From positions 434,001 through 498,000 of the forward strand of contig NC_050733.1 of assembly GCF_014133895.1 (NCBI RefSeq): 64,000 nt of DNA, written 5' to 3'. Source of the stretch: Torulaspora globosa (taxonomy: Eukaryota; Ascomycota; Saccharomycetes; Saccharomycetales; Saccharomycetaceae). Under the pieces are notes generated by a model. The model did no database searches and had not been told where the DNA came from. It worked only from the letters and a program-made list of their open reading frames with translations. Below, piece by piece: positions 1-10,050 of this stretch (within the stretch, counting starts at the first letter, position 1; each line of letters opens with the position of its first letter). A program made the translations under genes and the position numbers.

Positions 1-600
1 GTCTCCATACTCAGCATAACCCCCGTACTCGAAATTGCTGATGTGTGGATTGTATTGAGCGGCGGGATGCCGCGAACTTTGCGAACCTTGTCTTGTCTGA
101 TCGCTCTCGGGTGGGACTTCGCCTGCCAAGGTGCCCACACCGATCTTAGCGAGAGCGATCTCTGCACTAGTGTTTTCCAGATTGATATCGTTGACAATTG
201 TTCCTGTGACATTGCTCAGTTCCTGGACCTTTAAAATGAGTTCGACTTCTTCGCGATTCCGAGTGTCGATGTCATTCTGTAGAGACATAATATATTCTAC
301 GGCTTGAGTTAGAATTTGTCCCTTGTTTGGCTTCCCATCCCTGGTTCCCGTACTCTTCATTTTAGCGGAGCTGGCATTTGGTTTAGGTGTTGCGCTGCTT
401 GAAGCATCCCCAGAACCGTTTTCTGAATCACAACCGTTCGTACTCTTGTAATACTCTTGAAAGAACTCACTAGGAATCATGGTGAGCAACTGCTGAATCC
501 TTTCGTTGATGTTATCGCGTCGCTTTCGATCGACCTTCCCAAGCTGGTTGCTCGCGGTTGAAGTCACTGAGGAGGAGACGGAGCCTGGTACTGATGTCAT
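1..600 (-). CDS. RTG1: Retrograde-response bHLH factor Rtg1 (3' end outside window)
   Basis: The frame starts at an ATG (598-600) and runs off the left edge after 200 codons. A basic helix-loop-helix domain is visible: basic region and helix 1 at residues ~22-42 (VDRKRRDNINERIQQLL), a long Ser/Ala-rich loop, and helix 2 at ~93-125 (KGQILTQAVEYIMSLQ). The segment TGTIVNDINLENTSAE and the C-terminal FEYGGYAEYG are close to S. cerevisiae Rtg1, which is about 177 aa, so only a few residues should be missing. In the family, Rtg1 pairs with Rtg3 to activate anaplerotic genes when mitochondria fail. RTG1 next to RIB2 is also the S. cerevisiae chromosome XV order, here with NAT1 interleaved. Confidence 0.93.
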   Translation of the reverse strand, partial: MTSVPGSVSSSVTSTASNQLGKVDRKRRDNINERIQQLLTMIPSEFFQEYYKSTNGCDSENGSGDASSSATPKPNASSAKMKSTGTRDGKPNKGQILTQAVEYIMSLQNDIDTRNREEVELILKVQELSNVTGTIVNDINLENTSAEIALAKIGVGTLAGEVPPESDQTRQGSQSSRHPAAQYNPHISNFEYGGYAEYGD

Positions 601-811
601 CTTCCCGGTACAATTTCGACCAAACCAGCAGCCGTTCTTTTCTGGCTCTTTTACTACTCTTTTAGTGTTGTTTGCTTCGGAGCTAAAGAAAGACGAGGAG
701 TCCTTTCCGCTTAAGATCAGCCAAAGCTTCACTGATACAAGAAAAAAATGGCATATGAACAAGTATTTAACTATTAAGCTCGTTTTGAGACTGTATTATA
801 GTGTCTACTAT

Positions 812-3364
812 TCACAGCTCGTACTGTAGTACGTGGTTTTGAATCAATGGCTCGCGGTTGGACAGCTCTTGCAAGATCATTTCTTTAAGTTTGGCCGCGT
901 CGAAGAGATGCTTGTGTCCATTGAGGAATCTGAGCGCTTCTAGATCTTGATTTTTGAACTTCTGATTGTAGTATTCGAGCCAATCAAAGTCCTCGTTGTC
1001 TCTCTCGGCAATGGGTAGACCTGGACAGACGTCTTCACAGCCCTTGTAGGCGACTTTCTTGCCGATGACATCGAAGGGAGCTCCTTCTTTAGTCGAAAGC
1101 AGAAGAACAATTGCCATTGCATCTGCAAGGCCAGATTTAGTGCCATGGATTTTTGTGTATTTGGAAAGAGCGCCCAGGCATAGCGCTAGTTTGCCCTTCC
1201 TGTATTGGTACTCGAATTCGAGGGTGTAGTCCTTATCGACCTCGCCCACCTGTCGGCAGTAGTTCTTGTATATGCCTTGGAACCCTTCCAGTGGCTCTTT
1301 TTTACTGAGCAGCTCAATGCCATAGATATCATTATCCTCAGCTTCTGCATAGGCTGCAAAATGCTTTTTATCTTCTTCTTTGCGCTTGTTGATCGCAGAA
1401 GTTTCTTTCTTAGCCTTCTTGGCATGGTTTTTCATGATAGTTTTTATTTTGCTTTGGATGCTGTCATCTTGATCCAACAGAGATTGATCGTGAAGAGAGG
1501 AGTAAAGTTTGAAAGACCCTTGGATGGCGCGAACATACATTGGCTTCGTGTAGATGGTCTTGCCCCATTTTAGCATGTCTAGGTACGCCCTTGGAGTTCC
1601 TTTTCTCATGCAGTATGAATGGAAATCTAGTTGATCATCTTCGAATTGATTGTAAAACTTTGCGATCGCATGGAATCGTTTGAGAACCAATCCTTGGTTC
1701 TTCTGCATCTCCCATTCTGTTACTTTGATGTTGTGTATTAGGTTGTCACCGTCTTCGTTATTAGTCTGTTCAGAATCCTCAGCTTTCTCAGCCTCCGATA
1801 TCAAATTATGAAGTTTTCTTAAAGCCAGCAAGTAAAGTCTATAATGCGCTTCAGCTTGTTCAATGACGAACCATGCGGCCTCCACCAAATGAAGATCCTT
1901 GATGCCATTAACCGCGTCATCGTTTTTTGTGAACAGAGAGGCGACTTCAGTGGCCTTCCCGATGTTATTTGCTCGCAAGAAGTATTTGACGGTCTTTGTG
2001 TTGATAAATCTATCTTGCAGGTCCAATTTTCTGCCCTCTTCAAGAACTTCCGCTGCTTCTTCGAAAAGACCGAGGTGCTTTAAAACACGTCCTTTGAAGA
2101 GATACAACTCGACCAATGTTGGGGTATGCTGAATTGCTTTATCAATAATCTCTTGTGACGATTGGAATTGTTTCAGGAATAAAAAATGTTGAGCAAGGTA
2201 GTAACACGTCCAAATGTATGGTATTGGCTCGCTGATTGGATCAATATTGAGCAAGTATTCTGAGACAATCTTCTCCAACAGTGCTGGTACAATGGATGAT
2301 CTACCACGATACAAGGGTTTAACATTGCAGAAGGCAGCTGGAACACCTCGCTTCAACTGCGGTAGGACATACTCTTGTAGCTTCTTGCTCAATAAATCTT
2401 CATCTTCAATGAATTTCAATGGTATAAACTTGGGCGGTTCACTTCTGGGGTAGAATTTCTCCAACTTTTCGTATAATGCTTTTCTTAAAGCGTTGTTGCC
2501 TTGAATACCCAACGAAACCTCTAGCAATTTGTAGTATCTAAAGTCGTCTGGATTCCGTTTGATCAAAATTCTGTATACCTTAGAGGCCTCCTTCAACTCA
2601 CCCATTTTCATATAGATTGATGCCTTCTCCTCTAAAAGACTGCATTTGTCGTAAACATTGGGCTCGATTTCGTTCAAATGTCTCAAAACGTTTTGCAACT
2701 TTTCCTTGTTGTTTCCTGCAATTCTGTACATAATATCGCTTTTGTACATCAAGCACTCGTTATTCTCATACAACTCGGCTTTTCCAAGCTTCCCTTCAAC
2801 CAATTTCTCAAACTGGGATAGCGTATTTACTGCTTGTTGATGTTCGCCGTTAATGTCTTGTGCTATAGCCAAAGCTGTCCAGTTGGCCCGATAACCCAGA
2901 TAAGCTTCCCAGTATTTTTTCCTCGACACCAATGCACCTTTGAAATCTTCTATTTGCGATTGCAAAGTTGCAAGGTCCCTATAAATTTGCTGATTGGTTG
3001 ACCCATTGCTCAAGGAAGCCTGGAACCATTTCACCGATTCCGCATACTCCTTAACTGTCCTCATATAGATACCCAGGACATGGCAACAAATTGGGGAAAC
3101 CGCTGTACCGTCTATCTTGCTTAGAGCGTTCTTACAGTAGCTTTGTGCCTCTGATTTTTCGCCCAGAGATACAAGATCAAGAGCTTTCAACGCCAAAGCG
3201 TCCACATATTCGGAATCTTTCTTCAAAATGCCATCTAGAATCTTGATTGACTTCTTATAGCTTTTAGACTCGTACAATTTCAAAGCCTCGAGGAATTGAG
3301 TATGTTCTTTTCCTCTGCCGAGCAATGGCTGTCCCTTGCCTTTACCACTCCTCTTTTTTGACAT
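812..3364 (-). CDS. NAT1: N-terminal acetyltransferase A auxiliary subunit Nat1 (Naa15)
   Basis: 850 codons from an ATG at 3362-3364, against about 854 aa in S. cerevisiae. The protein is built of helical TPR-like repeats throughout, beginning with a Lys/Gly-rich tail (KKRSGKGKGQ) and the repeat LEALKLYESKSYKKSIKILD. Near residues 650-690 lies a Lys/Glu-rich helix (NHAKKAKKETSAINKRKEED) typical of the family. Nat1 anchors the catalytic subunit Ard1 to the ribosome, and the NatA complex acetylates the N-termini of nascent proteins that begin with Ser, Ala, Thr or Gly after Met removal. It carries no catalytic motif itself, as expected. I see no frameshift or truncation. Confidence 0.95.
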   Translation of the reverse strand: MSKKRSGKGKGQPLLGRGKEHTQFLEALKLYESKSYKKSIKILDGILKKDSEYVDALALKALDLVSLGEKSEAQSYCKNALSKIDGTAVSPICCHVLGIYMRTVKEYAESVKWFQASLSNGSTNQQIYRDLATLQSQIEDFKGALVSRKKYWEAYLGYRANWTALAIAQDINGEHQQAVNTLSQFEKLVEGKLGKAELYENNECLMYKSDIMYRIAGNNKEKLQNVLRHLNEIEPNVYDKCSLLEEKASIYMKMGELKEASKVYRILIKRNPDDFRYYKLLEVSLGIQGNNALRKALYEKLEKFYPRSEPPKFIPLKFIEDEDLLSKKLQEYVLPQLKRGVPAAFCNVKPLYRGRSSIVPALLEKIVSEYLLNIDPISEPIPYIWTCYYLAQHFLFLKQFQSSQEIIDKAIQHTPTLVELYLFKGRVLKHLGLFEEAAEVLEEGRKLDLQDRFINTKTVKYFLRANNIGKATEVASLFTKNDDAVNGIKDLHLVEAAWFVIEQAEAHYRLYLLALRKLHNLISEAEKAEDSEQTNNEDGDNLIHNIKVTEWEMQKNQGLVLKRFHAIAKFYNQFEDDQLDFHSYCMRKGTPRAYLDMLKWGKTIYTKPMYVRAIQGSFKLYSSLHDQSLLDQDDSIQSKIKTIMKNHAKKAKKETSAINKRKEEDKKHFAAYAEAEDNDIYGIELLSKKEPLEGFQGIYKNYCRQVGEVDKDYTLEFEYQYRKGKLALCLGALSKYTKIHGTKSGLADAMAIVLLLSTKEGAPFDVIGKKVAYKGCEDVCPGLPIAERDNEDFDWLEYYNQKFKNQDLEALRFLNGHKHLFDAAKLKEMILQELSNREPLIQNHVLQYEL

Positions 3365-3666
3365 AGCCTCAGCTCTTCAACGAAGTGTAAAAACAAACCT
3401 CACTGATTGATGAAGTCGCCTAATTTAATGCTCTGACAATGATCAATCTGACGGAATTGAAGAAGGTTTGGCCTTCTTCGAGCCTAACTGCTAGAAGTGA
3501 TCTAAAGACGCCAAATTTTTCAGCGTCGTTCAAAAGGACAATTTGCGGTTCTTGAAGAAGCTTAAATACTGTCTACAAACTGAACTGAGTTGATGATTCC
3601 ACTACTTATAGCTCACAGCGTATGCTTTGGCTTGTTCGGCCCATCAATTAGCTCTGTAAGATTGGC
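3365..3666. other. NAT1 promoter / RIB2 3' region
   Basis: 302 bp between the RIB2 stop and the NAT1 start. It has AT-rich stretches and one short perfect hairpin (listed separately). I see no tRNA gene and no further open frame worth calling. Confidence 0.6.
3459..3479. repeat. Perfect 8-bp stem, 5-nt loop inverted repeat
   Basis: GAAGAAGG is followed by TTTGG and then CCTTCTTC. It lies about 95 bp upstream of the NAT1 start. It may be chance or a small regulatory hairpin, and no known motif is recognised. Confidence 0.45.
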
Positions 3667-5526
3667 CTATGTTACATTTGTAGAATGACCCTTTGTCGCC
3701 AACTCTGTGCAAATCTTCTCATAACCTGGAATATGAATATACTCGATCTGCTCATCAGATAACATCTTAGAACTTGTATTGTTCTTCACAAATGTGTCAG
3801 GTTCAATGACTCCAACAAATACAGTCGTAATTCTGCCCTTTTGTGCAATAATCCTTTGAACGCATGGCTCATTGCCACTTAATCTGAAAGAACAGGGTTC
3901 CATAGTAGTGTACAATACTGTTCCCGGCGGTACTTCACGTTGGCCTGTCTTGGCGAAGTACTTCTCCAATGCACATTGCTCGGCATGAGTGTTGCCTGGC
4001 AACTCTCGCGAATACCCTACAGACAAAACCTCGGTCCCATTCACAAGCACTGCGCCCACACTGAAGGCTGTTGTGGTTGGTCCGCATTTGGCCGCCTCTT
4101 CCAGAGCAAGCTCCATGTACTGTCTGTGCGGTTCAAGGGCCCAAAAAGGCAGGTTCGTCCGGTAGCTCCATTTTTTCCTGTTCGTGTTTGGGTCTGTCTC
4201 GAACGATTCGTACCGGTAGGCATGTAGCCATAGGTCAAGATCGTTCGGGCCAGGATCGCTATAAAGATCCGTCTCGCAAACGGAACATTTTTCGCCCAAT
4301 AGAGCTTCACCTTGGGCATCAGGCTCATACCAACTTTCGGCGCATTTGGTTCGGCCGTATTGATCTAGCTTGCTTATAATATCCTGAAAATCGGATATGT
4401 AGCCCTTCCCCAAATTGGGTCCCCAGACCGTGACGTTCGAGTAGATGGGATCATTTGCTATTGGGTGTCCCAAAAATTGCAGATGAACGCGTATCTGATG
4501 CGTTCTTCCTGTAAAAGGCTTACATTTGACGATACTGGTTTGGCCATCGTAACTAAGTCTCTTGAAAACAGTCTTTGCATGTTTTGCGCCCTCGTCATCG
4601 TTCTTGCATACAGCATTCAGTCCCAGCCTCGGTTCTACAGACCTTACTGGTTCTTCAACACATACTTCCCCAACTGGAAACTCTCCCACGACTCTCGCAA
4701 CATATTCCTTAGACACTTCTCTTGCTTTGATTTGGTCAGACATCTCATCAGCTCCCCTTGGGGTCTTAGCGAGAAACATCAGTCCACTGGTCAATCTGTC
4801 CAGTCTATTTATCGGATGTACAGTTTTACCCCATTGCTTCTCCAAAATCTTGGTTATCGTGTTGAACCTGTATCGACCAGTCGGATGCACCGGTATGCCG
4901 GAGGGTTTATCGATCACAAGGATGTCATCGTCTTCAAACACAACTCCTATTGGCCTTGAAGTCACCGCTGGCTCGTGTCGATGTATCTTGTGTGTAATTA
5001 GGTCTCCATTCCGTATAATAGTCTCCAAATTAGCTGGCTGGCCGTTAAGTAAAACTGAGCCACTAGCAATAGTTTTCTTATAGTAACTTTTGTCTCTATC
5101 TCTGAATTCAGTCTCAAACACGTCCAGCAGATTCCTGTCTCTCCATCTCAACTTACAGAAAGTCATGTAAGTGAAGTAATAAGGCGCAATTTTCCTGAGT
5201 GGCCCCTCTATTGTAACTTCATAATCTGGATCCGTTTGCTTATGCTTTTTCTGGTTGGTATCCGCTAGCCTTAGCTTAAAACCAGCTTCATCGCGAAGTT
5301 CTGCTGTTTGCCCAGGTTTTTTGGCCTTCTGTCTCTTCAATCTAACCTGCTGAGTGCGTTTAAAGCTCTCGATTTCCTTCTGCAATTGCTCGTCAAAAGC
5401 ACTAGACCCCCGAGCGTCGCTTCCTGATCCACTCTCATCAATCAAAGGCTGGTTCTCATTCTTTCTGATGGAGCTCATTCTTCGTCGATATAATAAACTG
5501 GAACTTTTCCAAAGTTTGTTGAGCAT
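3667..5526 (-). CDS. RIB2: Bifunctional tRNA pseudouridine-32 synthase / riboflavin-pathway deaminase (RIB2-PUS8/PUS9 ancestor)
   Basis: 619 codons. An RluA-type pseudouridine synthase domain spans ~190-365, with the signature RLDRLTSG at 241-248 (catalytic Asp243) and [10 protein letters not shown] at 340-349. A cytidine-deaminase-like domain spans ~465-600, with zinc ligands HAE (514-516) and PC...PC (544-545, 554-555). In S. cerevisiae the cytosolic enzyme Rib2/Pus8 carries both activities, and the mitochondrial tRNA enzyme Pus9 is a separate duplicate. Two in-frame ATGs are present. The first (5526) gives a basic, Ser-rich, mitochondrial-type N-terminus ([16 protein letters not shown]) but has TTT before it. 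The second (5478, Met17) has A at -3. I infer that leaky scanning yields mitochondrial and cytosolic forms. No lesions are seen. Confidence 0.93.
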   Translation of the reverse strand: MLNKLWKSSSLLYRRRMSSIRKNENQPLIDESGSGSDARGSSAFDEQLQKEIESFKRTQQVRLKRQKAKKPGQTAELRDEAGFKLRLADTNQKKHKQTDPDYEVTIEGPLRKIAPYYFTYMTFCKLRWRDRNLLDVFETEFRDRDKSYYKKTIASGSVLLNGQPANLETIIRNGDLITHKIHRHEPAVTSRPIGVVFEDDDILVIDKPSGIPVHPTGRYRFNTITKILEKQWGKTVHPINRLDRLTSGLMFLAKTPRGADEMSDQIKAREVSKEYVARVVGEFPVGEVCVEEPVRSVEPRLGLNAVCKNDDEGAKHAKTVFKRLSYDGQTSIVKCKPFTGRTHQIRVHLQFLGHPIANDPIYSNVTVWGPNLGKGYISDFQDIISKLDQYGRTKCAESWYEPDAQGEALLGEKCSVCETDLYSDPGPNDLDLWLHAYRYESFETDPNTNRKKWSYRTNLPFWALEPHRQYMELALEEAAKCGPTTTAFSVGAVLVNGTEVLSVGYSRELPGNTHAEQCALEKYFAKTGQREVPPGTVLYTTMEPCSFRLSGNEPCVQRIIAQKGRITTVFVGVIEPDTFVKNNTSSKMLSDEQIEYIHIPGYEKICTELATKGHSTNVT

Positions 5527-5707
5527 AAACTAGCGGCAAGGACTTCCCAAGCTCTCAGTAAGCCTAAAGTGTCGTTTTCCGCCACCTTTCTAGGTAGATA
5601 TGCTAGTAACAGTAGAAGCGTTAGTTTGATCTGCACTATAAAGAAGCGCTCGAAGAGCGATGAAAACTAACCAGCGCTTTCGCTAAATAAGATTTGTCTA
5701 CATTAGA

Positions 5708-6817
5708 TCAGATAAAGTTGTAAATTATCATTAGGCCAAGGATGATCGCAACCCAATAATGTAGCTTCTTGGCGATGCCCCAGCCGACGTAGCCGATTGC
5801 AGTGTCCATAACGTCTCCAATCAAGAGTTGATGAGCAGGGATTATTGAGGCTGGTATATCCAACGGAGAAGCTGAGAAATTAGATGGCACTTCGATATCC
5901 AGCACAACTCCTTGATGATCAGTAAACCGTAAGGGCGAAGTTCTGTCGACCGACCTGTAGGAGCGGATTTTGAAGCTTTCGGGCAGGTAGCGTCTGAATA
6001 AGACTCTATCGCACCACGATGGTGTTTTTCTGGTATCAAATGTGTTCTGTGTTGAAATTAGATATTTGTAAGTTGGTGGGAAGCTTATTGGTGACTCGTC
6101 GAACCCTTGGAACACTAGATTGCTTTCTCGTAGCTTGTTCAATTCATCGTGATCCTTCAGAAGATTATTGAGCACCTGGGCATTTGAGTAGTCAGTAGCC
6201 ATATCTTGCCAGCCTTTAACTCGGAAGTTCAGATCCCCAAAGTAGAAAATATGGGAGTTCCTGAAGGAAGTCATTCTGAGGTCAGTGGCACAAGCACTCA
6301 TGATACATTCGTAATTACTGACCCTCAATTCTGCATTTTTGACACCCTCATTAGCGCTAAGATGGCTGCAGATGAAGGTAAATGTATCCTGAACGTCGTT
6401 TGGCGCTGCTAAGCCGCAGCAAATGGAAGCTGCACCTTTCAAGCTGGAATTAAATAGCCCACACCTAAAAATACTAGTTGTCACCTTTTCAATCTTGAAT
6501 CTTTCATCTGCCAGGACGACAAGTCCAACAGCACCGGTTATCGCCCTACCAACCAAACGAAATTTCCTAACCGAAGACTGTGCGTTTACGTATGTTGCAA
6601 TAGCATTGCTAACATCTTCAAATAACGGTGTAGTCAAGCTTGGAAATGAAGCTTCCCATGTGCTCATCAACTCCTGAAACCCTAAGGCGTAGATATCGTG
6701 TTCAAATGATTCTGGTAATACCTCTCGCAATATTTCAGATATGTCATTTCCACTGTCGAAGGGGAACTTCTTGGCGCAATTGAGCGTCGTGACATAGACT
6801 TTCCATCTACTAGACAT
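5708..6817 (-). CDS. INP54: Phosphatidylinositol 4,5-bisphosphate 5-phosphatase Inp54
   Basis: 369 codons from an ATG at 6815-6817 (S. cerevisiae about 384 aa). 5-phosphatase motifs are in order: GFQEL (46-50), GDLNFRV (193-199), WCDRVLFRR (about 265-273) and DHQGV (about 298). The C-terminus ends in a single hydrophobic segment (LHYWVAIILGLMIIYNFI), a tail anchor that in S. cerevisiae places the enzyme on the endoplasmic reticulum facing the cytosol. It hydrolyses PI(4,5)P2 to PI4P and influences secretion. It lies between RIB2 and GPR1, fitting the ancestral order. Confidence 0.94.
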   Translation of the reverse strand: MSSRWKVYVTTLNCAKKFPFDSGNDISEILREVLPESFEHDIYALGFQELMSTWEASFPSLTTPLFEDVSNAIATYVNAQSSVRKFRLVGRAITGAVGLVVLADERFKIEKVTTSIFRCGLFNSSLKGAASICCGLAAPNDVQDTFTFICSHLSANEGVKNAELRVSNYECIMSACATDLRMTSFRNSHIFYFGDLNFRVKGWQDMATDYSNAQVLNNLLKDHDELNKLRESNLVFQGFDESPISFPPTYKYLISTQNTFDTRKTPSWCDRVLFRRYLPESFKIRSYRSVDRTSPLRFTDHQGVVLDIEVPSNFSASPLDIPASIIPAHQLLIGDVMDTAIGYVGWGIAKKLHYWVAIILGLMIIYNFI

Positions 6818-7009
6818 TTCTATTCAGCTTTTGTGCATCGAAAGCTACAACATACCTCTGTTAGGTCAAGAATCTAAGGATTTGTCTCTTAAGAACGCCT
6901 GACACGGGCGGAAACAGAAAATAGGCTAGGATAATGTGGTAAAGTTCAAATTGTTACAGTTTTTCATTAAATATACAGTAGCTTTACGGCCTGTACTTTG
7001 CTTGATTAA

Positions 7010-9637
7010 TTAGTGCGGGATATCGTTCAAAAATGCCAGCATTCCCATCTCATCTCCTTCGCTTGAGCCAGCATCGCTCTTTTTGTCATCTTTCTCTGCA
7101 GCACCCGGTGACTGTCCTCTGACGACGTCGCTAAAGTCTAAATTTGCACTCATGGTGAAATTTGCATAATTTGGCTGAGCCTGGGCAGACGACTTATCTT
7201 CTCCGTTCTCAACTGCTTTTGCATTCCTGTCCACGCTGTATCCCGGCTTGAAGTTAGGTTTTGCCAACTCATCCAAGTTCTTAGGACCGCCAGCGGAGTT
7301 CTTATTAAGAGCTTGTTTGAGTCCTGGAAGGATAAAGTCGTTATCATCGGGTCTGCGGCGTAATTCTTGGCTAAGTTCATCTAAATCAATGCCGTGTAAC
7401 ATGGGAAATAGATGAACGAGCCTCCAGAAGGAAGATACTTCGACGTGATCGTTAGATTCTGCATTTCGGTTGGGTTGCGCAAACGGTGCCGAAGCAGCTG
7501 TAGAGTCCGAGGGAAACGAGATTTGTCTCTCGCGTTGATCATATGGGCTTTTCAGGACATTGGGACCTGGAGGGTGTGCTTCTGCAACTGAACCATTGTG
7601 AAGTGAAGCAAGTTCATCGCAATGATCTTCAAAATTGTAATCATTCCTAATAAAACCGCGAAAAAACCGGTGGATATACCAAGCAGCCCGCTTCCACCTT
7701 TGTGGTTTATGCTTCCAGCAACTATATTTGTCAAATCTGCTGCAGTAGTACCAGCCTTTCTTTCCTAAGTCACTATGATAGAGCTCGGCAATGTCTTTTT
7801 CGCTAAATCCCCCTTTGAGGGAGTAAGCATCCAATAGTTCTTTTGTTTGAACAACCCTCCAGGAGCATTTCCATGGCTTTTCCCTGTAGACAAACACTAA
7901 AGTATCTACCAGTCCATTCAGAGGTTGTGCTATAGTGGCGATGTAAACTAACCAAACTATTGGTCCATGGACTATTTCGTAGTTGTACTGTGTGATATCC
8001 ACAATGAGAGGAAAGATCCAAATGGCGATATAGGAGAATGGGTAGATGAAGATCGACCTCAAGTTTTTCTGAATTTGAACTCTTCGTCTTTTCATTGCTG
8101 CGTAAGTCTGCTTCTGAAAAGATGCCTGAACATCCTTCACATTAGCAGTTGGAGGTTGATAATTTTGACCTGAGTAATTTACCTCAGCTTGATCGTTTTG
8201 TTCCGCCTCTCTGCGTTGCGGCGCACATAATGATTGCATTGGTGAGAGGTATGTGCGAGCCGGAGGGCGAGATTGCGCACTGAAGGAGCTCCTTTTGCCT
8301 TGTGGCACATGAGCGTAGGTGGGCTCCAATTGTTCTATAAAAGACCCATTCCGACTTTCGCAGCCGTTAGTACCGTCTCCGACTTGCTGTCGGGACTCAA
8401 TATCGCCGACTGTGCCCATCCTACCTGGGAGACCCAAGCTGTCCTTCTTCCCTGCGGTGTCATTCGATATTTCACAATCAGGAGAGAGCTGCGGCTTGTG
8501 ATTCCCCTGGGCTGGGAAGTCAAAAGATACTTTATCAGGAACTTGATCAGAAGAAGTGCTGTTATCAGTAGTGTAGAAAGATCCTGAATACATGCTTCCC
8601 AATCCTCTAGACGAACTTGAGGTATCTTCAACACTAAACGACAGGAACCCAACGACATTCATGAGGAAACGTTTCATTGGTTTGTAAAAGAATCTGTTAC
8701 ATTGCAATCTTATGAACTCTCTCTTGGTAGTCGCTTTCGCTGCTTCTCTTTCTCCAGATATTTCTTTGAAGTCAAATAATTGCCTCTTAATTTTATTACT
8801 CTCCCGTTTAACAAACACATAAATCGAAATGTAAAGGACCAAGATAAATATGATCAGGAAGTATCTGGGTCCCCAACTTAGCACTAGCTTGTACCAAAGC
8901 GGGTATGGTGGAAGGTAGCACCATGCACTGTAAGGCTTGTAGCCCCCCAATCTTGCATAATCACGGAAATGATAGTTGTCATTATCGAGAACGACCGTCG
9001 TCTGCTCCATTAATGTCTTCACATCTATTAACTCGAAGTTAACGAACGCCAAGCTGGCTAAAAGAACGGGAACCAGTGCAGTAATAGGCCATATGTATGC
9101 CCGCACACAATAAAGGCCACCCTCTATTTTGCCTGATCCTCTACGTCGCCACTTCCACGACGGTGTGAAGATCAGCAGCGCAAAGTGGACTGCAAAGAAA
9201 AAAATGGCCAAATCAGCCCCTTCCACGCAATACGCCGTAAACCAGCCTAACGTATTGAAAAACGCAGGTTGCGCATAGACTGAATTTCGCACAAGTATCA
9301 CTAAAGGATAAATCATCAGCACTAGTGCCTTCACCAGGTCGCAAATAATCAAAAAGAAAATCAAATCATGTCTGAATACTCTTCTCCTCCTGTCTATGTT
9401 AACTAGGAAGAAGATTGAAACGGCACACGCCACTATAGACGCAGACGAAGCCGTAAGAGCTAAAATCCTCATATTCCGTAGATCCCTCGCCACAAACGTT
9501 GAAAACATCCCGGGAAGACCAAGTTTCTGATTCACCGTCGTCGTATTGCGGTGTAACAGCTGTTTTGGCACTTCGACCCTGTTGTGGATCTTCCCAATCA
9601 TCGGCACAATACCACTCGTAGAGTTGAACTGAGACAT
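7010..9637 (-). CDS. GPR1: Plasma-membrane glucose/sucrose-sensing G-protein-coupled receptor Gpr1
   Basis: 875 codons from an ATG at 9635-9637 (S. cerevisiae about 961 aa). Hydrophobic helices lie at ~58-79, ~91-117, ~128-158, ~178-200 and ~250-276. A very long third cytoplasmic loop (~280-525) is Ser/Asn/Gln-rich, then the last two helices fall at ~530-595 (SIFIYPFSYIAIWIFPLIV and the segment ending LVDTLVFVYREKPW). A conserved cytoplasmic block follows (DLGKKGWYYCSRFDKYSCWKH region), then a hydrophilic tail. Gpr1 signals through the G-alpha protein Gpa2 to raise cAMP and protein kinase A activity on glucose. The N-terminus has several NxT/S sequons. No disruption is seen. Confidence 0.94.
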   Translation of the reverse strand: MSQFNSTSGIVPMIGKIHNRVEVPKQLLHRNTTTVNQKLGLPGMFSTFVARDLRNMRILALTASSASIVACAVSIFFLVNIDRRRRVFRHDLIFFLIICDLVKALVLMIYPLVILVRNSVYAQPAFFNTLGWFTAYCVEGADLAIFFFAVHFALLIFTPSWKWRRRGSGKIEGGLYCVRAYIWPITALVPVLLASLAFVNFELIDVKTLMEQTTVVLDNDNYHFRDYARLGGYKPYSAWCYLPPYPLWYKLVLSWGPRYFLIIFILVLYISIYVFVKRESNKIKRQLFDFKEISGEREAAKATTKREFIRLQCNRFFYKPMKRFLMNVVGFLSFSVEDTSSSSRGLGSMYSGSFYTTDNSTSSDQVPDKVSFDFPAQGNHKPQLSPDCEISNDTAGKKDSLGLPGRMGTVGDIESRQQVGDGTNGCESRNGSFIEQLEPTYAHVPQGKRSSFSAQSRPPARTYLSPMQSLCAPQRREAEQNDQAEVNYSGQNYQPPTANVKDVQASFQKQTYAAMKRRRVQIQKNLRSIFIYPFSYIAIWIFPLIVDITQYNYEIVHGPIVWLVYIATIAQPLNGLVDTLVFVYREKPWKCSWRVVQTKELLDAYSLKGGFSEKDIAELYHSDLGKKGWYYCSRFDKYSCWKHKPQRWKRAAWYIHRFFRGFIRNDYNFEDHCDELASLHNGSVAEAHPPGPNVLKSPYDQRERQISFPSDSTAASAPFAQPNRNAESNDHVEVSSFWRLVHLFPMLHGIDLDELSQELRRRPDDNDFILPGLKQALNKNSAGGPKNLDELAKPNFKPGYSVDRNAKAVENGEDKSSAQAQPNYANFTMSANLDFSDVVRGQSPGAAEKDDKKSDAGSSEGDEMGMLAFLNDIPH

Positions 9638-10050
9638 TGGCTTTCCTCGTTTATAACTGCTGAATGCAATGAAAAATCAACCTATTAATGTCTCCTTTTA
9701 CATTAAACCTTTGCTGATCCCTTCCGTCTTACCAGGACCAGCACAGAACCAGTGTGTGTAATGTATCGTCTGATATGTTCTTTTAATCTTTACTAAAGAA
9801 TTTATCTTAAACCGTTCAAAATCTCAAGCCAAGGCCAATTATCTTGTAGCCTTTAAATAGCTAGCTATCTTAGAGCTGACTAAGGGTGCTTGCCACTCGC
9901 ACTTTCTCCAAAGTTAAAGCATAATGGTAAGCCTTAGAAGACGATCTTTAGTTTAATTAAGACGTTAACTAACTGAAATTTAGCAGCTTAGGCCGGGTGA
10001 CCCCAAACGCTATACAGAGATTCTAACTGAGAGGCCAAGCTGGACCTAAT
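9638..10050. other. GPR1 promoter region
   Basis: 413 bp between the MET22 stop and the GPR1 start. AT-rich near the middle (TTAATTAAGACGTTAACTAA). No tRNA, LTR or convincing open frame is seen. Confidence 0.55.
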
